Shown: positions 15,519 through 25,191, counted from the first letter of the stretch. The stretch is DNA of 42,842 nt from Candidatus Hungatella pullicola (GCA_019114305.1 DXFU01000028.1:1-42842), one strand, 5' to 3'. The notes: generated by a model not told the origin, from the sequence alone. Numbers and translations: made by a program.

Positions 15519-16655
15519 ATGGGTACATTGGATTTACAGGAGATAAGAAAGCAGTTAGATGAAATTGACTCTGCTCTTAAAAAAGGTTTTTTAACAAGAA
15601 TGGAGCTTTGCCGTCAGGTGGCGGAGTTTAAGGCAAATACCGGTAAGGCGGTTTATGACAGAGAGCGGGAGCAGCAAAAGCTTGCCGCTGTAAAAGACGG
15701 AATTGACGATGCTTTCCAGCAGCAGGCTGTGGGGGAACTGTTTGCCCAGCTTATGACCATCAGCCGGCGTTATCAGTATCGATATCTGGCAGAGCACGGC
15801 AAGCAGGCGAAACTGGAGTTTCAGTGTGTGGACCGTCTGCCTGTTAAGAAGGCCAGGGTTGTATATCAGGGAGTGGAAGGGGCTTACAGCCATGGAGCCG
15901 CTCTTCAGTATTTTGGGGATTCGGCTCAGCTTTACCACGTTCCCTCCTGGGATGATGCTATGAAGGAAGTGGAGGAAGAGAGAGCGGATTACGCGGTTCT
16001 TCCCATTGAGAATTCCTCTGCCGGGGCTGTAGCGGACAATTATGATCTTTTGATTAAGTATCATAATTACATTGTGGCGGAGACGTTTCTCCCTGTAAAT
16101 CATGCCCTTTTGGGACTTCCTGACGCGCAGTTGTCTCAGATTTCCACTGTCTTTTCCCATCCGCAGGGACTGATGCAGTGTTCCCAGTACCTAAATGCCC
16201 ACAGGGAGTGGAAGCAGATGAGTGTGGAAAATACGGCAGTGGCAGCTAAGAAGGTGATCGAAGACGGGGATGTGACCCAGGCCGCAGTGGCAAGCGAGAT
16301 TGCCGGCAGGCTTTATGGGCTGAAAGTGTTAAAGCATCCGGTAAATAACAATCAGAATAATACCACCCGGTTTATTATACTCTCCAAACATCCGGTATAC
16401 CAAGAAAACGCTTCCAAAATAACTTTAAGCTTTGAGCTGCCCCATAAAAGCGGTTCTCTCTATAATATGTTAAGCAATTTTATTTACAATCAGGTGAACA
16501 TGCTTATGATACAGTCCCGACCCATTGCGGGAAGAAACTGGGAATATCGTTTTTTTGTTGATATTGAGGGCAATTTAGGCTGTGCTTCGGTACAGAACGC
16601 ACTGAAAGGCATTGCCGAGGAGGCCTCCAATTTAAGAATACTTGGAAATTACTGA
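15519..16655 (+). CDS. pheA: Bifunctional chorismate mutase / prephenate dehydratase
   Basis: A 378-residue bifunctional enzyme of phenylalanine synthesis. Residues 1-90 are an AroQ-type chorismate mutase (IRKQLDEID, then a LTRMELCRQVAEFK helix). Residues about 112-290 are prephenate dehydratase, with YQGVEGAYSHGAA at its start, LPIENSSAGAV, and the catalytic NNTTRF motif. An ACT domain follows (about 300-375) with the ELPHKSGSLYNML region that binds phenylalanine for feedback inhibition. AAAGGAAAG precedes ATG 15519. A DUF815 ATPase gene follows after 35 bases. Confidence 0.94.
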   Translation: MGTLDLQEIRKQLDEIDSALKKGFLTRMELCRQVAEFKANTGKAVYDREREQQKLAAVKDGIDDAFQQQAVGELFAQLMTISRRYQYRYLAEHGKQAKLEFQCVDRLPVKKARVVYQGVEGAYSHGAALQYFGDSAQLYHVPSWDDAMKEVEEERADYAVLPIENSSAGAVADNYDLLIKYHNYIVAETFLPVNHALLGLPDAQLSQISTVFSHPQGLMQCSQYLNAHREWKQMSVENTAVAAKKVIEDGDVTQAAVASEIAGRLYGLKVLKHPVNNNQNNTTRFIILSKHPVYQENASKITLSFELPHKSGSLYNMLSNFIYNQVNMLMIQSRPIAGRNWEYRFFVDIEGNLGCASVQNALKGIAEEASNLRILGNY

Positions 16656-16690
16656 TACTGGACCTGAATGATACATAGAGGGAGGAAGTT

Positions 16691-17986
16691 ATGAGAGCAC
16701 GGGAACTTATTATTTACAGAAATTTCGAATACAGAGAATTATTTGAGCAGATGGCGGAGCTTTTGGAGGACAAAACTCCGCTTTGTGCTCAGGCAATGCC
16801 GGATTCCAACGCCTGTGCCGGACAGCTGATTGATTTGGCTGTCACCTATGGCTTTGAGGGGAATTTATGGCATTGCTTTTTAGCATATACACTTGCCAGC
16901 CATGAGAATCCATATAGTACTTCCTGTGAGATTACAGGGCCGGTAGAGGGAAGCTTAAACCAGCTGGCGGCCCATGATTTCCAGATTATGAAGGAGCTGT
17001 TTGACAAGGATATCCGGATTTTAGACGGAGACAGGAAAGACGGCATCTGGGCGGCCCTGTGTTCTTATCAGGGACCAAGCAAAAACAGCCGGGTGTTTAA
17101 CAAGAGAATCCGGGATCAGATTGTTGCTTTGGCTGTGGAACTGGAAAAAGCGGAAGACTGCAGGAAATTTCAGGCAGCAGTTACAGAATTTTACCGTCAT
17201 TTCGGCGTAGGCAAGCTGGGGCTTAATAAAGCCTTCCGGGTGGAGGAAAACGGTCATGATGTGCATATCCGTCCTATTACCAATGTTGAACATATCTACC
17301 TTAGAGACATTGTGGGATATGAGTTTCAGAAGGAAAAATTGATTGAAAATACAGAGAATTTTATCAAAGGAAAGCCGGCCAATAATGTATTGCTGTTTGG
17401 CGACAGCGGAACGGGCAAATCTTCCAGCATCAAGGCCCTGCTTAACGAATATTACGATCAGGGTCTTCGTATGATTGAGGTATACAAGCATCAGTTTAAA
17501 GCCCTGTCCAATATTCAGGAGCAGATTAAAGACAGAAATTACCGTTTTATCATTTATATGGACGACCTGTCCTTTGAGGAGTCTGAACTGGAATATAAGT
17601 ACCTGAAAGCCATTATTGAAGGAGGTTTAGGGAAAAAACCGGGAAATGTGCTTATTTACGCTACCTCCAACCGCAGACATCTCATCCGGGAGAAATTCAG
17701 CGATAAGCGGGAGTTAGACGATGATCTGCACAACAATGATACAGTACAGGAAAAGCTTTCCCTGGTAGCAAGATTTGGAGTTACCATTTATTTTGGATCG
17801 CCGGATAAGAAGCTGTTCCAGGAGATTGTAAAAACCCTGGCTGAGAGGAATCATATCCATATGCCTATGGAGACTCTTTACGGGGAAGCAAACAAGTGGG
17901 AGCTGAGACACGGAGGCCTTTCCGGACGTACGGCCAGCCAGTTTATTACCTATCTCCTTGGGAAGACAGAATTAGACAAAAATTAA
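16691..17986 (+). CDS. DUF815-family AAA ATPase
   Basis: A 431-residue ATPase. Walker A is GDSGTGKS at residues 237-244, Walker B is FIIYMDDLSFE, and sensor 1 is in LIYATSNRRHL. This is the pattern of DUF815, a widespread family of unknown function whose core resembles AAA+ loaders. Residues 1-190 form a separate helical domain without known motifs. GGGAGGAAG precedes ATG 16691. It probably shares a transcript with pheA, although no functional link to aromatic amino acid synthesis is evident. Confidence 0.85.
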   Translation: MRARELIIYRNFEYRELFEQMAELLEDKTPLCAQAMPDSNACAGQLIDLAVTYGFEGNLWHCFLAYTLASHENPYSTSCEITGPVEGSLNQLAAHDFQIMKELFDKDIRILDGDRKDGIWAALCSYQGPSKNSRVFNKRIRDQIVALAVELEKAEDCRKFQAAVTEFYRHFGVGKLGLNKAFRVEENGHDVHIRPITNVEHIYLRDIVGYEFQKEKLIENTENFIKGKPANNVLLFGDSGTGKSSSIKALLNEYYDQGLRMIEVYKHQFKALSNIQEQIKDRNYRFIIYMDDLSFEESELEYKYLKAIIEGGLGKKPGNVLIYATSNRRHLIREKFSDKRELDDDLHNNDTVQEKLSLVARFGVTIYFGSPDKKLFQEIVKTLAERNHIHMPMETLYGEANKWELRHGGLSGRTASQFITYLLGKTELDKN

Positions 17987-17993
17987 TAAAAAT

Positions 17994-18036
17994 TTTACAT
18001 AAATTTGCTTTTGCAATATTCAGTTCCGGTTAAAAT
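17994..18036 (+). promoter_or_regulatory. Candidate promoter region for ppx-ppk1
   Basis: An AT-rich 80-base gap with two imperfect options: TTTACA (17994-17999) with TATTCA (18017-18022) at 17-base spacing, or TTTTGC (18009-18014) with TAAAAT (18031-18036) at 16. Neither is decisive. Confidence 0.35.
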
Positions 18037-18068
18037 GGATATGCAAATGAATAGAAGGGAGGGCTAGT

Positions 18069-19634
18069 ATGGCAGTTAAGCTGTTTGCAGCCATTGATGT
18101 GGGCTCCTTTGATCTGGAGTTGAGTATTTATGAGATTTCTGAGAAATCAGGAATACGTCAGGTAGATCAGATCCGTCATATGATGGCGTTGGGAAGAGAC
18201 ACCTATCATGATGGCAAGATAAGCTATGAAATGGTAGATGAAATGTGCCAGATCCTGCGGGATTTTGTGGACATTATGCGGTCCTATAAAGTATCAGAAT
18301 ACCGGGCCTATGCCACCAGCGCCATGAGGGAGGCAAAAAACAATCAGATTGTTCTGGACCAGATCCGTGTCAGAACAGGCCTTGATGTCCAGATTATCAG
18401 CAATTCTGAGCAGCGTTTTATCAGCTACAAAGCCATTGCTTACAAGGAAGCAGAGTTTAATAAAATTATTCAGAAGGGGACCGCTATTGTGGAAGTGGGT
18501 TTCGGAAGCATGCAGATTTCCCTCTTTGATAAGGCTGCATTAATTTCCACTCAGAATCTTCTGCTTGGAGTGCTTCGAATGGGAGAGATGTCCTCTCATC
18601 TTCAGATGGACAGACATATGAAGAATACCTTAATCGAAGAAATGGTGGACAACGAGCTTCTTACATTCCGCAAGATGTATCTGAAGGACAGGGAAATAAA
18701 GCACCTGATTGCAACTGGAGAGCTGATTTTGTATCTGTCCAGAGTGGTGGTAGGAGGAAAGGCGGATAAAATTACTGCCAGTGATTTCAGGGCTTTTTAC
18801 GAAAAAGTGCTTCCTATGACCAGCGATCAGGTGGAGGAGATTTTTGGCGTCAACAGAGACTACGGCGCCCTTTTGATTCCTGCCGCCATTATTTATTCCA
18901 GAGTGCTGGAGCTGACAGGAGCAGAGATGTTCTGGGTTCCTGGAATCCGTCTCTGCGACGGAATCGCGGCAGAATATGCCGAGGAGACAGGTGCGTTCCG
19001 GTTCCGCCATGACTTTACAGAGGATATTGTGGCTGCCTCCAGGAACATGGCAAAACGTTACAAATGCCATGGACCTCATATCGGTTTTATTGAAAAGCAG
19101 GTGCTGCAGATTTTTGATTCCATGAAGAAATATCACGGCATGGGGGCAAGAGAAAGGCTGCTTTTAAGAATTGCGTCTATCCTTCATGCCTGCGGAAAAT
19201 TTATTGGGATGAAGAGTCCGGCCCAGTCTGCTTACAATATTATTATGTCCACAGAAATCATAGGACTGTCCCACATGGAGAGAGAGATTATTGCCAATGT
19301 AGTTTTGTATAACGGGGAAGAATTTAATTACAATCAGGTGATTTTAAGTGATGATATGTTCCGGGATGGAAAGGGTCAGATGACTTACAGCGATCTGACT
19401 ATTCTCATAGCCAAACTTACAGCCATTCTCAGGCTGGCTAATGCCATGGACAGAAGCCACAAGCAGAAGCTGGCAGACTGCCGGGTTGCAGTAAGAAACG
19501 GTCAGCTGGTAGTGAATACCAGCTACGGCGGAGACATTACTCTTGAGTCAGCCGCCTTCGAGAACAAAGCAGATTTCTTTGAAGAGATTTTTGGAATCCG
19601 CCCTGTGCTAAAACAAAAAAGGAGGTTATCCTGA
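18069..19634 (+). CDS. ppx: Ppx/GppA-family phosphatase (exopolyphosphatase)
   Basis: A 521-residue protein of the actin-like ASKHA phosphatase family, which removes terminal phosphate from polyphosphate or from pppGpp. The nucleotide-binding AAIDVGSFDLEL lies at the N-terminus, TSAMREAKN near residue 80, and a VEVGFGSMQIS second phosphate loop near residue 143. The C-terminal third has the HD-like helical domain (SILHACGKFIG, SHMEREIIANV). Its stop codon overlaps the ppk1 start by one base, so the two enzymes are translationally coupled; that pairing favours polyphosphate as substrate. Confidence 0.87.
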   Translation: MAVKLFAAIDVGSFDLELSIYEISEKSGIRQVDQIRHMMALGRDTYHDGKISYEMVDEMCQILRDFVDIMRSYKVSEYRAYATSAMREAKNNQIVLDQIRVRTGLDVQIISNSEQRFISYKAIAYKEAEFNKIIQKGTAIVEVGFGSMQISLFDKAALISTQNLLLGVLRMGEMSSHLQMDRHMKNTLIEEMVDNELLTFRKMYLKDREIKHLIATGELILYLSRVVVGGKADKITASDFRAFYEKVLPMTSDQVEEIFGVNRDYGALLIPAAIIYSRVLELTGAEMFWVPGIRLCDGIAAEYAEETGAFRFRHDFTEDIVAASRNMAKRYKCHGPHIGFIEKQVLQIFDSMKKYHGMGARERLLLRIASILHACGKFIGMKSPAQSAYNIIMSTEIIGLSHMEREIIANVVLYNGEEFNYNQVILSDDMFRDGKGQMTYSDLTILIAKLTAILRLANAMDRSHKQKLADCRVAVRNGQLVVNTSYGGDITLESAAFENKADFFEEIFGIRPVLKQKRRLS

Positions 19635-21775
19635 TGAAAGAGATAGATGAACGCTTTTACAATCCGAAAAATTACGTAAACAGAGAGTTAAGCTGGCTGG
19701 AATTTAACGGAAGAGTTCTTGGAGAGGCCAGAGACAAAACCATACCTCTTTTTGAACGATTGAAATTTTTAAGCATTACCTCCTCCAATCTGGATGAGTT
19801 CTTTATGGTTCGAGTGGCCTCCCTGAAGGATATGGTTCATGCAGGATACATAAAGCCTGATATTGCCGGGATGACTGCCTCAGAACAGCTGGAGGCCATT
19901 GGACAGAAAACCCATGAGATGGTAGAGATGCAGTATTCCACTTACAACCGCTCTCTGATACCGGCTCTTAAACAGAATGGTCTCAGGGTGGTATGCTCCC
20001 ATGAGGAGATGACAAAAGAGGAGGCAGAGTATGCGGATCAGTATTTTCAGGAAAACGTCTATCCTGTGCTGACACCCATGGCAGTGGACTCTTCCAGACC
20101 ATTTCCTCTGGTTCGGAATAAATCCCTGAATCTGGCGGCTCTTCTCCAGAAAAAAAGCGGGGAGGAAGATCTGGAATTTGCTATGGTTCAGGTTCCAAGC
20201 GTGCTTCCAAGAATTGTGGTTCTTCCAAGCAAAGAGGGAAAAAGCGTAATACTGTTGGAGCAGCTGATTGAGCGCAATATTGGAAAACTGTTTCTTAACT
20301 ACAATGTGATTGCCACAGCACCTTTCCGTATTATGAGAAATGCTGATTTGACCATAGATGAGGAAGAGGCAGTAGATCTTTTGGAGGAGATTCAGAAGCA
20401 GTTAAAGAGACGCCAGTGGGGCGAGGTGATCCGTCTGGAAGTGGAAGAGAAAATAGATAAGAGGCTGTTGAAGATATTAAAGAGAGAACTGAGCATTCAC
20501 AGCGGAGATATTTATGAGATCAGCGGACCTTTGGATCTTACCTTCCTGATGAAAATGTACGGACTGGATGGATTTGACCATTTGAAGACTGAAAAATACA
20601 CACCTCAGCAGGTTCCGGCCCTGATGAACGATGACGATATTTTTACCAACATAAGAAAAGGAGATATTCTTCTTCATCATCCATATGAAACCTTTGATCC
20701 GGTGGTGGAGTTTGTAAAGCGGGCGGCTAAGGACCCGGATGTACTGGCGATTAAGCAGACTCTTTACCGTGTAAGCGGCCATTCTCCTATTATTGCTGCG
20801 TTGGCGGAGGCCGCGGATAATGGAAAACAGGTTTCCGTTCTTGTGGAGCTGAAGGCAAGATTTGATGAGGAAAACAATATTAACTGGGCTAAGATGCTGG
20901 AGAAAGCGGGATGTCATGTTATTTACGGACTGGTAGGTCTGAAGACTCACAGCAAGATTACTCTGGTAGTGCGCAGGGAGGAAGACGGAATTCGCCGGTA
21001 TGTCCACCTGGGAACAGGAAATTATAACGATTCCACAGCAAAGCTTTATACCGATCTGGGGCTTATGACATGCAACCCTCTGATTGGCGAAGATGCGACG
21101 GCTGTATTTAACATGCTTTCCGGTTATTCAGAGCCTTTGTACTGGAATAAGCTGGCAGTTGCTCCTATCTGGCTTCGGTCTAAATTTTTGAAGATGATTC
21201 GAAGAGAGACCAAGCACGCTTTGGAGAAAAAGCCGGCTCATATTATGGCTAAGATGAATTCCCTGTGTGATAAGGAGATTATCGCGGCTCTTTATGAGGC
21301 TTCCTGCGCAGGTGTGAAGATTCAGCTGGTAGTAAGAGGCATCTGCTGCCTGAAAGCTGGGATCCCAGGATTAAGTGAGAACATAGAGGTTCACTCTATT
21401 GTAGGAAACTTTCTGGAACATGCCCGTATTTTCTATTTTGAAAATGAGGGAAGCTGTGAGGTCTATATGGGAAGCGCTGACTGGATGCCAAGAAACCTGG
21501 ACAAGAGAGTGGAAATTATGTTCCCGGTGGAGGATGAGAATCTGAAAGATCAGGTGATCCATGTATTGGAAACACAGCTGGCTGACAATGTAAAGGCCCA
21601 TCTGCTGCAGCCTGACGGCACCTATGAGAAGCAGGATAAGCGGGGAAAGGTATTGGTGAACAGTCAGGAACAGTTTTGTCAGGAAGCAGTGGAGGCTGTT
21701 AAAGAAGAGATGGGAAGGCTGTCTGAGGCAGGAAAGCGCACCTTTAAGCCTATTACCAGCGTGCAGGAGCTGTAA
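19634..21775 (+). CDS. ppk1: Polyphosphate kinase 1
   Basis: A 713-residue enzyme that reversibly polymerises the gamma-phosphate of ATP into polyphosphate. The N-terminal NRELSWLEFNGRVL motif is diagnostic. The autophosphorylated histidine is His439 in KTHSKI, with the second conserved histidine, His458, 19 residues on in YVHLGTGNYND, the same spacing as His435 and His454 of the E. coli enzyme. Length is typical. AAAGGAGG lies inside the end of ppx, and the start overlaps the ppx stop (TGATG). Confidence 0.96.
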   Translation: MKEIDERFYNPKNYVNRELSWLEFNGRVLGEARDKTIPLFERLKFLSITSSNLDEFFMVRVASLKDMVHAGYIKPDIAGMTASEQLEAIGQKTHEMVEMQYSTYNRSLIPALKQNGLRVVCSHEEMTKEEAEYADQYFQENVYPVLTPMAVDSSRPFPLVRNKSLNLAALLQKKSGEEDLEFAMVQVPSVLPRIVVLPSKEGKSVILLEQLIERNIGKLFLNYNVIATAPFRIMRNADLTIDEEEAVDLLEEIQKQLKRRQWGEVIRLEVEEKIDKRLLKILKRELSIHSGDIYEISGPLDLTFLMKMYGLDGFDHLKTEKYTPQQVPALMNDDDIFTNIRKGDILLHHPYETFDPVVEFVKRAAKDPDVLAIKQTLYRVSGHSPIIAALAEAADNGKQVSVLVELKARFDEENNINWAKMLEKAGCHVIYGLVGLKTHSKITLVVRREEDGIRRYVHLGTGNYNDSTAKLYTDLGLMTCNPLIGEDATAVFNMLSGYSEPLYWNKLAVAPIWLRSKFLKMIRRETKHALEKKPAHIMAKMNSLCDKEIIAALYEASCAGVKIQLVVRGICCLKAGIPGLSENIEVHSIVGNFLEHARIFYFENEGSCEVYMGSADWMPRNLDKRVEIMFPVEDENLKDQVIHVLETQLADNVKAHLLQPDGTYEKQDKRGKVLVNSQEQFCQEAVEAVKEEMGRLSEAGKRTFKPITSVQEL

Positions 21776-21779
21776 ACAG

Positions 21780-21807
21780 TTTTTCCGGAAAAAGATTTCT
21801 TTAGAAT
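21780..21807 (+). promoter_or_regulatory. Palindrome and possible promoter upstream of the MATE gene
   Basis: A perfect 14-base palindrome (T5-CCGG-A5) at 21780-21793 is followed by TAGAAT at 21802-21807. The palindrome covers the position where a -35 box would lie (16-base spacing), as expected of an operator, but it could also be a weak hairpin at the end of ppk1. Confidence 0.35.
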
Positions 21808-21836
21808 AATGCAAAGGAATATTCAGGTGAAAAGCG

Positions 21837-23204
21837 ATGGAAATCGATATGACCAAAGGCAGACCGCTGCCGTTAATCTTAAAGTTTGTGATTCCTCTGG
21901 TAATCGGCAATATCTTTCAGCAGCTTTACAATATGGCCGATACCATTATTGTTGGAAGATTTGTGGGAGATAAGGCCCTGGCGGCCGTGGGATCCACTGG
22001 AACCGTTATGTTCCTGGTGACAGGCTTTGCCCAGGGAATGACAGCTGGCTTCTCTGTTCTCACGGCTCAGAGGTACGGAGCCGGAGACAGTGAGGGTGTA
22101 AAAAGAAGTGTGGGAAACGGCGCCATTTTAGCTTTGATGGTAACAATTATTTTAACATTTATAAGCGTGGTGATGATGGATCCTCTTCTCCGATTGATGA
22201 ACACTCCTGAGGATATTTTTCAGGATGCCTATACGTATATCAGCCTGATTTGCTGGGGACTTTGCGGAACCATTCTGTATAATCTGGTATCTTCCTATCT
22301 CAGGGCTGTAGGAAACAGCAAGGTTCCCCTTTATTTCCTTATTATGTCGGCTGTGCTGAATGTGGTTCTGGATTTGGTTTTGATCATTAATTTTCATATG
22401 GGAGTAGCTGGGGCGGCTGTGGCAACGGTAATCTCCCAGCTGGTTTCCGGAATCGTGTGCGTTATTTATATTTATAAGGCTGTTCCAATGCTCAGACCGG
22501 AAAGAAGGCATTATGCCTTTCATAAGGGAGATTCCAAATACCAGATTGCCATGGGACTGCCTATGGCCCTTCAATTTTCCATTACGGCCTGCGGAACTAT
22601 GGTTATGCAGTCAGCCATTAATCTGTTTGGTTCTACGGCGGTGGCTGCCTTTACGGCAGCCAATAAGCTTCAGAATCTGCTGACCCAGGGAATGGTTGCC
22701 ATGGGACAGATGAGCGCCACCTATGCGGGACAGAACTGCGGAAAGGGAGATTACGGCAGAATTAGGGAAGGAGTAAAAGCATCCATTAAAATAGACGTTA
22801 TCTATTCCATTCTGGCCTCTATTTTTCTTACTGTGGCTCTGCCCTATGGAATCCGGCTGTTTTTTGCCGGGGATATTACGGAACTTATGCCTTATGCCAG
22901 AACTTATGTAAATATCAGTGTGATTTTTTACATTCCTTTAAGTTTTATCTTTGTTTTCCGCAACTTTATGCAGGGATGCGGCTTTGGTTTTCTTCCCATG
23001 ATGGGAGGCGTTGTGGAGCTGGCTGCCCGATTTGTTGTGGCTCAGATAGCCATTGCCCTTCACAGTTTTGTACTGGCCTGTGCCTGTGATCCTGCTGCGT
23101 GGGTGGCTGCCTGTGTATTCACTGGAGTTTCCTACTGTTTTGTGATGAAAAAGCTGGACAGGCGGAAGGAAGCTTATCTTAGGACAAAACAAGAGCAGGC
23201 ATAA
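21837..23204 (+). CDS. MATE-family multidrug/toxin exporter
   Basis: A 455-residue integral membrane protein with about 12 transmembrane helices. The N-terminal LILKFVIPLVIGNIFQQLYNMAD and the following VGRFVGDKALAAVGS are MATE hallmarks; a second, related half starts near residue 240 (GLPMALQFSI). MATE transporters export cationic compounds using sodium or proton gradients; the substrate is unknown. AGGTGAAAAG precedes ATG 21837. The gap to ppk1 is 61 bases, so readthrough is possible. Confidence 0.92.
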   Translation: MEIDMTKGRPLPLILKFVIPLVIGNIFQQLYNMADTIIVGRFVGDKALAAVGSTGTVMFLVTGFAQGMTAGFSVLTAQRYGAGDSEGVKRSVGNGAILALMVTIILTFISVVMMDPLLRLMNTPEDIFQDAYTYISLICWGLCGTILYNLVSSYLRAVGNSKVPLYFLIMSAVLNVVLDLVLIINFHMGVAGAAVATVISQLVSGIVCVIYIYKAVPMLRPERRHYAFHKGDSKYQIAMGLPMALQFSITACGTMVMQSAINLFGSTAVAAFTAANKLQNLLTQGMVAMGQMSATYAGQNCGKGDYGRIREGVKASIKIDVIYSILASIFLTVALPYGIRLFFAGDITELMPYARTYVNISVIFYIPLSFIFVFRNFMQGCGFGFLPMMGGVVELAARFVVAQIAIALHSFVLACACDPAAWVAACVFTGVSYCFVMKKLDRRKEAYLRTKQEQA

Positions 23205-23252
23205 CAAGAGGAAGAAGGACAGTGTCCTTTCCCTGATTAAATTGGGAATTTT

Positions 23253-23300
23253 GTAAGAAAATAGTAAGGCAAAGATACCTTTCTTATGATAGAATGTAAG
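23253..23300 (+). promoter_or_regulatory. Direct-repeat operator and promoter of the two-component operon
   Basis: GTAAG occurs at 23253-23257 and 23264-23268, an 11-base period typical of OmpR-family dimer sites, and again at 23296-23300. TATGAT at 23285-23290 (or TAGAAT at 23290-23295) can be the -10. No good -35 exists, which fits an activator-dependent, probably autoregulated promoter. A small hairpin (AAGGCT 23306-23311 with AGCCTT 23318-23323) lies in the leader. Confidence 0.45.
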
Positions 23301-23357
23301 AGATGAAGGCTGAAATAAGCCTTTATATTTTGCAGAGATTATAAGGGAGGTATTTTT

Positions 23358-24065
23358 ATGTCTGAGACCATAAGCATACTGGTGGTAGACGATGAGAAGG
23401 AAATCGCGGATCTGGTGGAGATTTATCTGGTCAGCGACGGATATAAAGTATATAAAGCCAATAACGCTCAGGAAGGTCTGGAGATTCTGGATAAACATGA
23501 AATTCATTTGGTCCTTCTGGATATTATGATGCCGGGAATGGACGGAATGGAGATGTGCAGAAAAATCAGAGAGACCAATAACATTCCCATTATTATGCTC
23601 AGCGCCAAATCTACAGATCTGGATAAGATTATGGGATTAGGCACAGGGGCTGACGATTACGTAACAAAACCGTTTAATCCCTTGGAGCTGACTGCCAGGG
23701 TAAAATCTCAGCTGCGCCGTTATACTCAGCTGAACCCGAACAGCGCGGTCAATGAAAGCGCTAAGAATGAAATTTCAATCCGTGGACTGGTCATTAACAA
23801 GGACAATCACAAAGTTACCGTTTATGGAGAGGAAATTAAACTGACTCCCATTGAGTTTGATATTCTGTATCTGCTGGCCTCCAATCCGGGAAGGGTATTC
23901 AGTACAGACGAGATTTTTGAAAAGGTGTGGAACGAGAAGGTTTACGAGGCGAATAATACGGTTATGGTACATATCCGTCGCCTGAGAGGAAAGATGAAGG
24001 AAGACACCAGACAGAATAAGATTATCACCACAGTGTGGGGGGTAGGGTACAAAATTGAAAAATAA
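23358..24065 (+). CDS. OmpR/VanR-like response regulator
   Basis: A 235-residue response regulator. The receiver domain (residues 1-120) has the acidic pocket VVDDE at 9-13, phospho-acceptor Asp55 in LLDIMMPG, and the KPFNPLEL lysine. The C-terminal winged helix (about 135-233) has the OmpR-type LTPIEFDILYLLASNPGRVFS and VWGVGYK. It resembles VanR most in its general layout, but no vancomycin resistance genes are nearby. GGGAGG precedes ATG 23358. The end overlaps the histidine kinase start by 11 bases. Confidence 0.93.
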   Translation: MSETISILVVDDEKEIADLVEIYLVSDGYKVYKANNAQEGLEILDKHEIHLVLLDIMMPGMDGMEMCRKIRETNNIPIIMLSAKSTDLDKIMGLGTGADDYVTKPFNPLELTARVKSQLRRYTQLNPNSAVNESAKNEISIRGLVINKDNHKVTVYGEEIKLTPIEFDILYLLASNPGRVFSTDEIFEKVWNEKVYEANNTVMVHIRRLRGKMKEDTRQNKIITTVWGVGYKIEK

Positions 24066-25191
24066 CAGAAACCGCCGGTTTCATACCCGGGTTATTACGA
24101 ACATTATTTACAGTGCCGTGGTCAGCTGTCTTATAGAGCTGTTTTTAGTGGGAAATGTGAGTTTGATTGCTTCTTATCTCAGAACCATGGATGTAGATAA
24201 TATTTTTATCCGGACTTTGACGTCTTTTGACGCGGTAATTATCCTGATCTATGTTATTTTCGGTATTTTTGTTTTTACCATTACCTTCTTGATTCTTCAG
24301 GAGAAGTCATTCCGATATATTACAGAGATCTGCAATGCCATGGAAAATATTTCAGAGGGAGACTTAAACACTACAGTGGAGGTAGTGGGGGATGATGAAT
24401 TTGCCGTAATGGCAGCCAACTTAAATAAAATGGTGGAAGATTTAAAGGAGCTTATGGATAAGGAGAGAGAGGCTGAGAGAACGAAAAATGAGCTGATTAC
24501 CAATGTAGCTCACGATTTAAGAACGCCTCTTACATCGATCATCGGTTATCTGGAGCTGCTGTCCGGGGACATGAAGCTGGATCCGGAGGTGCAGAAAAAG
24601 TACATCAATATCGCCTATGTAAAGACAAAGCGTCTGGAAAAACTTATTGAAGATCTTTTTGGATTTACTAAGCTTAACTATGGCAAAATTTCCATGAATG
24701 TGTCCCAGGTAGATGTGGTAAAGCTGTTAAGCCAGCTGCTGGAAGAATTTTATCCCAGTTTCGTGGATAAAAACCTTTCCTATGAGCTTCAGAGCAATGT
24801 TCCCGTGCAGATTATTACAGCAGACGGCAACCTTTTGGCAAGGCTGTTTGATAATCTCATTAACAATGCAATCAAATACGGTGCGGATGGCAAAAGAATT
24901 CTGGTAAAGATTCACGGAGAAGAAGAGATTGTTACCATACAGGTGATTAATTACGGGTACGTCATTCCGGCTGAAGAGCTGCCGCTGATATTTAATAAAT
25001 TTTACCGGGTGGAGCAGTCCAGGTCAACCAATACAGGAGGAACCGGCTTGGGACTGGCAATTGTGAAGAATATTGTGGATATGCATGGAGGAGACATTTC
25101 AGTTGCCAGCGATTTGTCCGGTACGGTCTTTACTGTGAAGCTGAAAGTTCATTTTGATATTAACAAAGAAAATTTTGGAAAGATAGGGTGA
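24055..25191 (+). CDS. Sensor histidine kinase, VanS-like
   Basis: A 378-residue membrane kinase starting at TTG 24055 inside the regulator gene. Two transmembrane helices (about residues 12-40 and 58-84) with only a short outer loop are followed by a HAMP region (about 90-140), the HisKA site His153 in NVAHDLRTPLTS, and an ATPase domain with NLINNAIKYG and GTGLGLAIV. The small sensor loop suggests intramembrane sensing of envelope stress or sensing through a partner; the adjacent ABC exporter is a natural partner. TTG is supported by the GGGGGTAGGG tract upstream and by the absence of a nearby ATG. Confidence 0.92.
   Translation: MKNNRNRRFHTRVITNIIYSAVVSCLIELFLVGNVSLIASYLRTMDVDNIFIRTLTSFDAVIILIYVIFGIFVFTITFLILQEKSFRYITEICNAMENISEGDLNTTVEVVGDDEFAVMAANLNKMVEDLKELMDKEREAERTKNELITNVAHDLRTPLTSIIGYLELLSGDMKLDPEVQKKYINIAYVKTKRLEKLIEDLFGFTKLNYGKISMNVSQVDVVKLLSQLLEEFYPSFVDKNLSYELQSNVPVQIITADGNLLARLFDNLINNAIKYGADGKRILVKIHGEEEIVTIQVINYGYVIPAEELPLIFNKFYRVEQSRSTNTGGTGLGLAIVKNIVDMHGGDISVASDLSGTVFTVKLKVHFDINKENFGKIG

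Noticed and set aside
23358-25191. Vancomycin-resistance cluster
   Set aside because: The regulator and kinase are VanR/VanS-like in layout, but no vanH, ligase or vanX gene is present; an exporter follows instead.
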